NCBI RefSeq assembly: GCF_024734405.1
Contig: NZ_CP059556.1
Location: forward strand, 2,790,001 to 2,854,000
Source: Saccharopolyspora gregorii
GTDB lineage: Bacteria; Actinomycetota; Actinomycetes; Mycobacteriales; Pseudonocardiaceae
Length of the DNA: 64,000 nucleotides
Direction of reading: 5' to 3'
Shown: piece by piece, positions 60,439-64,000 of the stretch
How the letters are laid out: each line of letters begins with the position of its first letter
How positions within the stretch are numbered: position 1 is the first letter of the stretch
Position numbers and translations under genes: made by a program
Notes under the pieces: generated by a model
The model's input: the letters and a program-made list of their open reading frames with translations, nothing else
The model's database searches: none
What the model was told of the DNA's origin: nothing

Positions 60439-61298
60439 CCACCTCGGTTCCGGAGGCGTACCGGGAGTGCGAGCGGATCACCCGCGAACGCGCGCGCAAC
60501 TTCTCCTACGGGATCAGGTTGCTGCCGGGGCCGAAGCGGCGGGCGCTGTCCGCGGTGTACGCGTTCGCCCGCCGCGTCGACGACATCGGCGACGGCGAGC
60601 TGCCCGCCGCCGAGAAGCTGCGGCTGCTGGCCGAAGCCCGCACCGCGCTGCACCACGCGAGCCCGCGGTCCGCGGACCCGGTGCTGGTGGCGCTGGCCGA
60701 CGCCGAATCGCGGCTGGCACTGCCGATGTCCGCGTTCGACGAGCTCATCGACGGCTGCGAAGCGGACGTGCGCGGCACCAAGTACCTGACCTTCGAGGAC
60801 CTGCTGCACTACTGCCGCTGCGTCGCCGGATCGATCGGCAGGCTCTCGCTCGGGGTGTTCGGCACCACCGACCGGGCCGTGGCCGAACGCCGCGCCGATT
60901 CCCTCGGCGTCGCGCTGCAGCTCACCAACATCCTGCGCGACGTGCGCGAGGACCACGGCAACGCGCGCGTCTACCTGCCCGCGGAGGACCTGCAGCGCTT
61001 CGGCGTGCACCTCGCCCCCGGCGAACCCGGCCCGGTCGCGAGCGACGCCGACGGGCTCGCCCGGCTCGTGCGGTTCGAGGTCGCCCGCGCCGAGCAGTGG
61101 TACCGGGAGGGCTTCGGGCTGCTGCCGATGCTCGACCGCCGCAGCCGGGCCTGCTGCGCGTCCATGTCCGGGATCTACCACGAGGTGCTGCAGGCCATCG
61201 CCGCCGCGCCTTCGCGGGCGATGCGGCGGCGCACCTCGCTGCCCGCCTGGCGCAAGGCCGGCGTGGCGGCCCGCTCGGTGGCGGGGATGGCGCCGTGA
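60435..61298 (+). CDS. hpnD: Presqualene diphosphate synthase HpnD
   Basis: A 287-residue enzyme with the intact FPP-binding motifs: AVYAFARRVDDIGDGELPA (DDxxD region) and LQLTNILRDVREDHGNARVYLP (second Asp-rich region). It joins two farnesyl diphosphates to presqualene diphosphate. GTG 60435 overlaps the hpnC stop, and its own stop overlaps hpnE. Confidence 0.94.
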   Translation: MTTSVPEAYRECERITRERARNFSYGIRLLPGPKRRALSAVYAFARRVDDIGDGELPAAEKLRLLAEARTALHHASPRSADPVLVALADAESRLALPMSAFDELIDGCEADVRGTKYLTFEDLLHYCRCVAGSIGRLSLGVFGTTDRAVAERRADSLGVALQLTNILRDVREDHGNARVYLPAEDLQRFGVHLAPGEPGPVASDADGLARLVRFEVARAEQWYREGFGLLPMLDRRSRACCASMSGIYHEVLQAIAAAPSRAMRRRTSLPAWRKAGVAARSVAGMAP

Positions 61299-62659
61299 AC
61301 CGCGCCGTGCTCGTCGTCGGCGGCGGCCTCGCCGGGCTCACCGCGGCGCTGCGCTGCGCCGACCAGGGCTTCGAGGTGACGTTGCTGGAGGCGCGGCCCC
61401 GGCTCGGCGGCGCCGCGGGATCGTTCCGCCGCGGCGACCTCGACGTCGACACCGGGCAGCACGTGATCCTGCGCTGCTACACCGCCTACCGCGCGCTGCT
61501 GCGCCGGTTCGGCGCCGCCGACGGGATCCACGTGCAGCCGAAGCTGCGGATCCCGGTGCTGCGACCCGACGCGCCGCCGAGCGTGCTGCGGCGCTGGCAG
61601 GCGCCCGCCCCGCTGCACCTGGCACCCGCGCTGCTCGGCTACCGGGCCCTGGCGCCCGCCGAACGGCTCGGCGCCGCGCGGACCGCGCTCGCGCTGCGCG
61701 CGCTGGACCCGGCCGACCCGGAGCTCGACGAGCACAGCTTCGGGGACTGGCTGCGCTCCCGCGGCGAATCGGCGCGAGCCGTGGACGCGCTGTGGGGGCT
61801 GCTGTCGGTGGCCGCGCTCAACGCCCAGCCCGACCGCTCCTCGCTGGCGCTGGCGGTGAAGGTGTTCCGCACCGGCGTGCTCGACGGCACCGATTCCGCC
61901 GACATCGGCATCCCGCGCCGCCCGCTCGGCGCGCTGCACGACACCGCGGCGCACCGGGCGCTGCACGCCGCCGGGGTGCGGGTCCTGCTGCGCACCAAGG
62001 CGGTCGGGCTGCGCCGGGACGCGCTCGGCTGGCGCGTGCCCGTGCGCGGGCGCGGCGGTGAGGACGTGCTCAACGCCGACTCCGTGGTCGTGGCCGTGCC
62101 GCACCAGCACGCCACCGCGCTGCTGACCGGGCTGCCGCTGCCCGCGGTGCCGCGCTGGTCCGGGCTCTCGGCGGCGCCCATCGTCAACGTGCACGTGCAC
62201 TACGACCGGGCGGTGCTGGCCGAGCCGATGGCCGCGGTGCTCGACTCGCCGGTGCAGTGGCTGTTCGACCGGACCGCGATCGCGGGCGCGCGGCACGGCC
62301 AGTACCTGGCCCTCTCATTGTCCGCCGCGCAGGACCTGCTCGACCGGCGCACCGACGAGCTGCGCGAGCTGTTCCTGCCCGCCCTGCGGGATCTGCTGCC
62401 CGCGGCCCGGCAGGCCCGCGTCGACGACTTCTTCGTCACCCGCGAACCGCGCGCGACCTTCGACCAGGCCCCCGGCACGCGGGCGATGCGTCCCGCGGCG
62501 GACACCGGGCTCACCGGGCTGGTGCTCGCAGGCGCGTGGACCGCCACCGGCTGGCCCGACACCCTCGAAGGCGCTGTGCGCAGCGGAGAACGGGCCGCGC
62601 GCGTCGTGCGAGCGGCCACCGGCGACGCCCGGCAGGCGGGCGTGGAGGTGTCCCGATGA
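61295..62659 (+). CDS. hpnE: Hydroxysqualene dehydroxylase HpnE
   Basis: A 454-residue flavoprotein of the amine-oxidase/phytoene-desaturase type. The FAD loop VLVVGGGLAGLTAALRCADQ starts at residue 4, followed by RLGGAAGSFRRGDLDVDTGQ, and the C-terminal LVLAGAWTATGWPDTLEGAV is the typical HpnE end. It removes the hydroxyl group of hydroxysqualene to give squalene. GTG 61295 overlaps hpnD, and its stop overlaps the prenyl synthase. Confidence 0.93.
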   Translation: MNRAVLVVGGGLAGLTAALRCADQGFEVTLLEARPRLGGAAGSFRRGDLDVDTGQHVILRCYTAYRALLRRFGAADGIHVQPKLRIPVLRPDAPPSVLRRWQAPAPLHLAPALLGYRALAPAERLGAARTALALRALDPADPELDEHSFGDWLRSRGESARAVDALWGLLSVAALNAQPDRSSLALAVKVFRTGVLDGTDSADIGIPRRPLGALHDTAAHRALHAAGVRVLLRTKAVGLRRDALGWRVPVRGRGGEDVLNADSVVVAVPHQHATALLTGLPLPAVPRWSGLSAAPIVNVHVHYDRAVLAEPMAAVLDSPVQWLFDRTAIAGARHGQYLALSLSAAQDLLDRRTDELRELFLPALRDLLPAARQARVDDFFVTREPRATFDQAPGTRAMRPAADTGLTGLVLAGAWTATGWPDTLEGAVRSGERAARVVRAATGDARQAGVEVSR

Positions 62660-63669
62660 CCATTGCCGTCCCCAGCGCGCTGACCACCTCGCGACGGCAG
62701 GTGGAGCCCGCACTCCGGGCCGCGGTCGGCGAGCTCGACGAGCACACCCGGCTGGTCTGCGAGTACCACTTCGGCTGGGTGCACGCCGACGGCAGCCCCG
62801 ACGGGCGCACCGGCAAGGCGCTGCGGCCCGCGCTGGTGCTGCTCGCCGCTGCCGCCGCCGTCGACGACGCCCCCGCGCCGTTCCGGGAAGCGGCCGCGGT
62901 GGAACTGGTGCACAACTTCTCGCTGCTGCACGACGACCTGATGGACGACGACACCTCCCGGCGGCACCGGCCCACCGCGTGGACGGTGTTCGGCAGGCCC
63001 GCCGCGCTGCTGGCCGGGGACGCGCTGCTCGCGCTCGGCACCAGCGTGCTCGTCGACCCGCCCGCCCCGCACGCCGCCGACGCGGTGCGGATGCTCGGCT
63101 CGGCGACCGGGCGGCTCATCGTCGGGCAGGCCGCCGACCTCGACTTCGAGCGGCGGCACGACGTGGGGCTCGGCGAGTGCCTGCGGATGGTCGAGGGCAA
63201 GACCGCGGCGCTGCTCGGGTGCGCCTGCGGGCTCGGCGCGCTGGCCGCGGGCGCGGATCCGGCCGTCGTGTCGCGGCTGCGGACCTTCGGCGAGGAGCTG
63301 GGGATGGCCTTCCAGCTCGTCGACGACCTGCTCGGCCTGTGGGGAGACCCGGCGACCACCGGGAAACCGGTGCTCTCCGACGTGCGGGCGCGGAAGAAGA
63401 CGGCGCCCGTCGTGCACGCCCTCACCTCCGGGACCGCGGCGGGAGAGCGGCTGCACCGGCTCTACCAGGACCCCGAGCAGCTCGTCGGCGACCGCGCCGA
63501 ACTCGCCGCCGACCTGGTGCGCCAGGCCGGTTCGAAGGAGTGGGCCGAGAACGAATGCGAACGCAGGCTGACCGCCGCGCTCGCGCAACTGCCCACCGGC
63601 GGCCGGACCGGCCCCGCGGTGGACGCCCTGACCGAACTCGCGGAATTCATCGTGCGGAGGCAATGGTGA
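62656..63669 (+). CDS. Polyprenyl diphosphate synthase (farnesyl-type)
   Basis: A 337-residue short-chain prenyl synthase. The first Asp-rich motif is LLHDDLMDDDTSRRHRPT, the second is FQLVDDLLGLWGDP, with GKALRPALVLLA as the early basic loop. It condenses isopentenyl units to farnesyl or geranylgeranyl diphosphate. Its place between hpnE and shc implies farnesyl diphosphate for squalene. The bulky residues before the first Asp motif are H and L, which do not settle chain length. Confidence 0.92.
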   Translation: MTIAVPSALTTSRRQVEPALRAAVGELDEHTRLVCEYHFGWVHADGSPDGRTGKALRPALVLLAAAAAVDDAPAPFREAAAVELVHNFSLLHDDLMDDDTSRRHRPTAWTVFGRPAALLAGDALLALGTSVLVDPPAPHAADAVRMLGSATGRLIVGQAADLDFERRHDVGLGECLRMVEGKTAALLGCACGLGALAAGADPAVVSRLRTFGEELGMAFQLVDDLLGLWGDPATTGKPVLSDVRARKKTAPVVHALTSGTAAGERLHRLYQDPEQLVGDRAELAADLVRQAGSKEWAENECERRLTAALAQLPTGGRTGPAVDALTELAEFIVRRQW

Positions 63670-64000
63670 CCGAACAGCTGACCCGATCCGGGACCGAGGA
63701 GCAGACCCTGCCGGACCTGCCGCTGGGCAGCGGTGTCCGCGCGCACGCGGCGCTGCTGTCGGCCCAGGAGCACCTGCTGTCCCTGCAGGACACCGACGGC
63801 TGGTGGAAGGGGGAGTTGCAGACCAACGTCACCATGGACGCCGAAGACCTGCTGATGCGCCAGTTCCTCGGCATCCGCACCCCCGCCGAGACCGAGCGCG
63901 GCGCGCGCTGGATCCGCTCCCAGCAGCGGGAGGACGGCACCTGGGCGACCTACTTCGGCGGCCCCGGGGACCTGTCCACCACCGTCGAGGCCTACACCGC
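63666..64000 (+). CDS. shc: Squalene-hopene cyclase, N-terminal part
   Basis: Starts at GTG 63666 overlapping the prenyl synthase stop. The visible 111 codons give LLSLQDTDGWWKGELQTNVT, a QW-type motif, then MDAEDLLMRQFLGI and WIRSQQREDGTWATYFGG, another QW repeat. These are the first helices of squalene-hopene cyclase, a membrane-bound enzyme that folds squalene to hopene. The gene is cut by the window end, so the catalytic DxDD motif is not seen. Confidence 0.93.
   Translation, partial: MTEQLTRSGTEEQTLPDLPLGSGVRAHAALLSAQEHLLSLQDTDGWWKGELQTNVTMDAEDLLMRQFLGIRTPAETERGARWIRSQQREDGTWATYFGGPGDLSTTVEAYT

Overview
The window comes from a very GC-rich genome with many GTG and TTG starts and many four-base ATGA/GTGA stop-start overlaps. 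Actinomycete hallmarks include a DUF3558-type lipoprotein, an IdeR/DtxR iron box, a DUF6480-like protein, a DUF2188 protein, SPW-repeat membrane protein and a hopanoid operon. A filamentous actinomycete, possibly of the Pseudonocardiales (Saccharopolyspora-like), is my best guess. The genus cannot be proved from this window. I saw no tRNA, rRNA, CRISPR array, insertion sequence or phage gene.

Layout. (1) 1-3023: a CocE/NonD-type hydrolase (cut by the window edge) overlapping an ATP-grasp ligase. (2) 3184-20902: a large glycan locus. It holds three GT2, two GT4-like and two GT9 glycosyltransferases, a pyruvyl-transferase-like protein, a carbamoyltransferase and a UDP-glucuronate decarboxylase-like enzyme. 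It also has UDP-glucose dehydrogenase with a truncated look-alike, and an ADP-heptose route (GmhA isomerase, fused HldE kinase/adenylyltransferase, GmhB-type phosphatase fused to a GT2). (3) 21246-33620: an MFS transporter and stress or redox genes. These include an epimerase, an MBL hydrolase, a YbdK-like ligase with a heme-oxygenase-like metal oxidase, a CDGSH protein, a methyltransferase, a TetR/FAD monooxygenase pair facing a FUSC-type exporter, and Mn catalase. (4) 33754-34706: a heme-utilisation protein behind an IdeR box. (5) 34844-40754: a sugar-acid catabolic operon with its GntR regulator. (6) 41702-45265: a cobalamin riboswitch, a short leader ORF, a DUF364 protein, a cysteine-synthase-like PLP enzyme and an MFS exporter. 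(7) 45405-58964: a CaiB/AtuA pair, an SMP-30 lactonase, an AGE-family epimerase, NAD formate dehydrogenase, a wrecked aldehyde dehydrogenase, an acyl-CoA dehydrogenase with a tandem TetR regulator, an ECF sigma factor and an aldo/keto reductase. (8) 59533-64000: hopanoid operon hpnC-hpnD-hpnE-prenyl synthase-shc, with shc cut by the window end.

How they fit together. Region 2 would convert sedoheptulose 7-phosphate to an ADP-heptose and UDP-glucose to UDP-glucuronate and UDP-xylose. The glycosyltransferases would then assemble a carbamoylated, perhaps pyruvylated, glycan. No polymerase or flippase is visible, so the final product is unknown. Region 6 is a compact B12-repressed unit that could make and export a small metal-binding molecule. 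It is the best candidate here for an undescribed system. Several intergenic spaces are filled with degenerate tandem repeats (15, 25 and 26-27 bp units) or with a dispersed hairpin-rich element.
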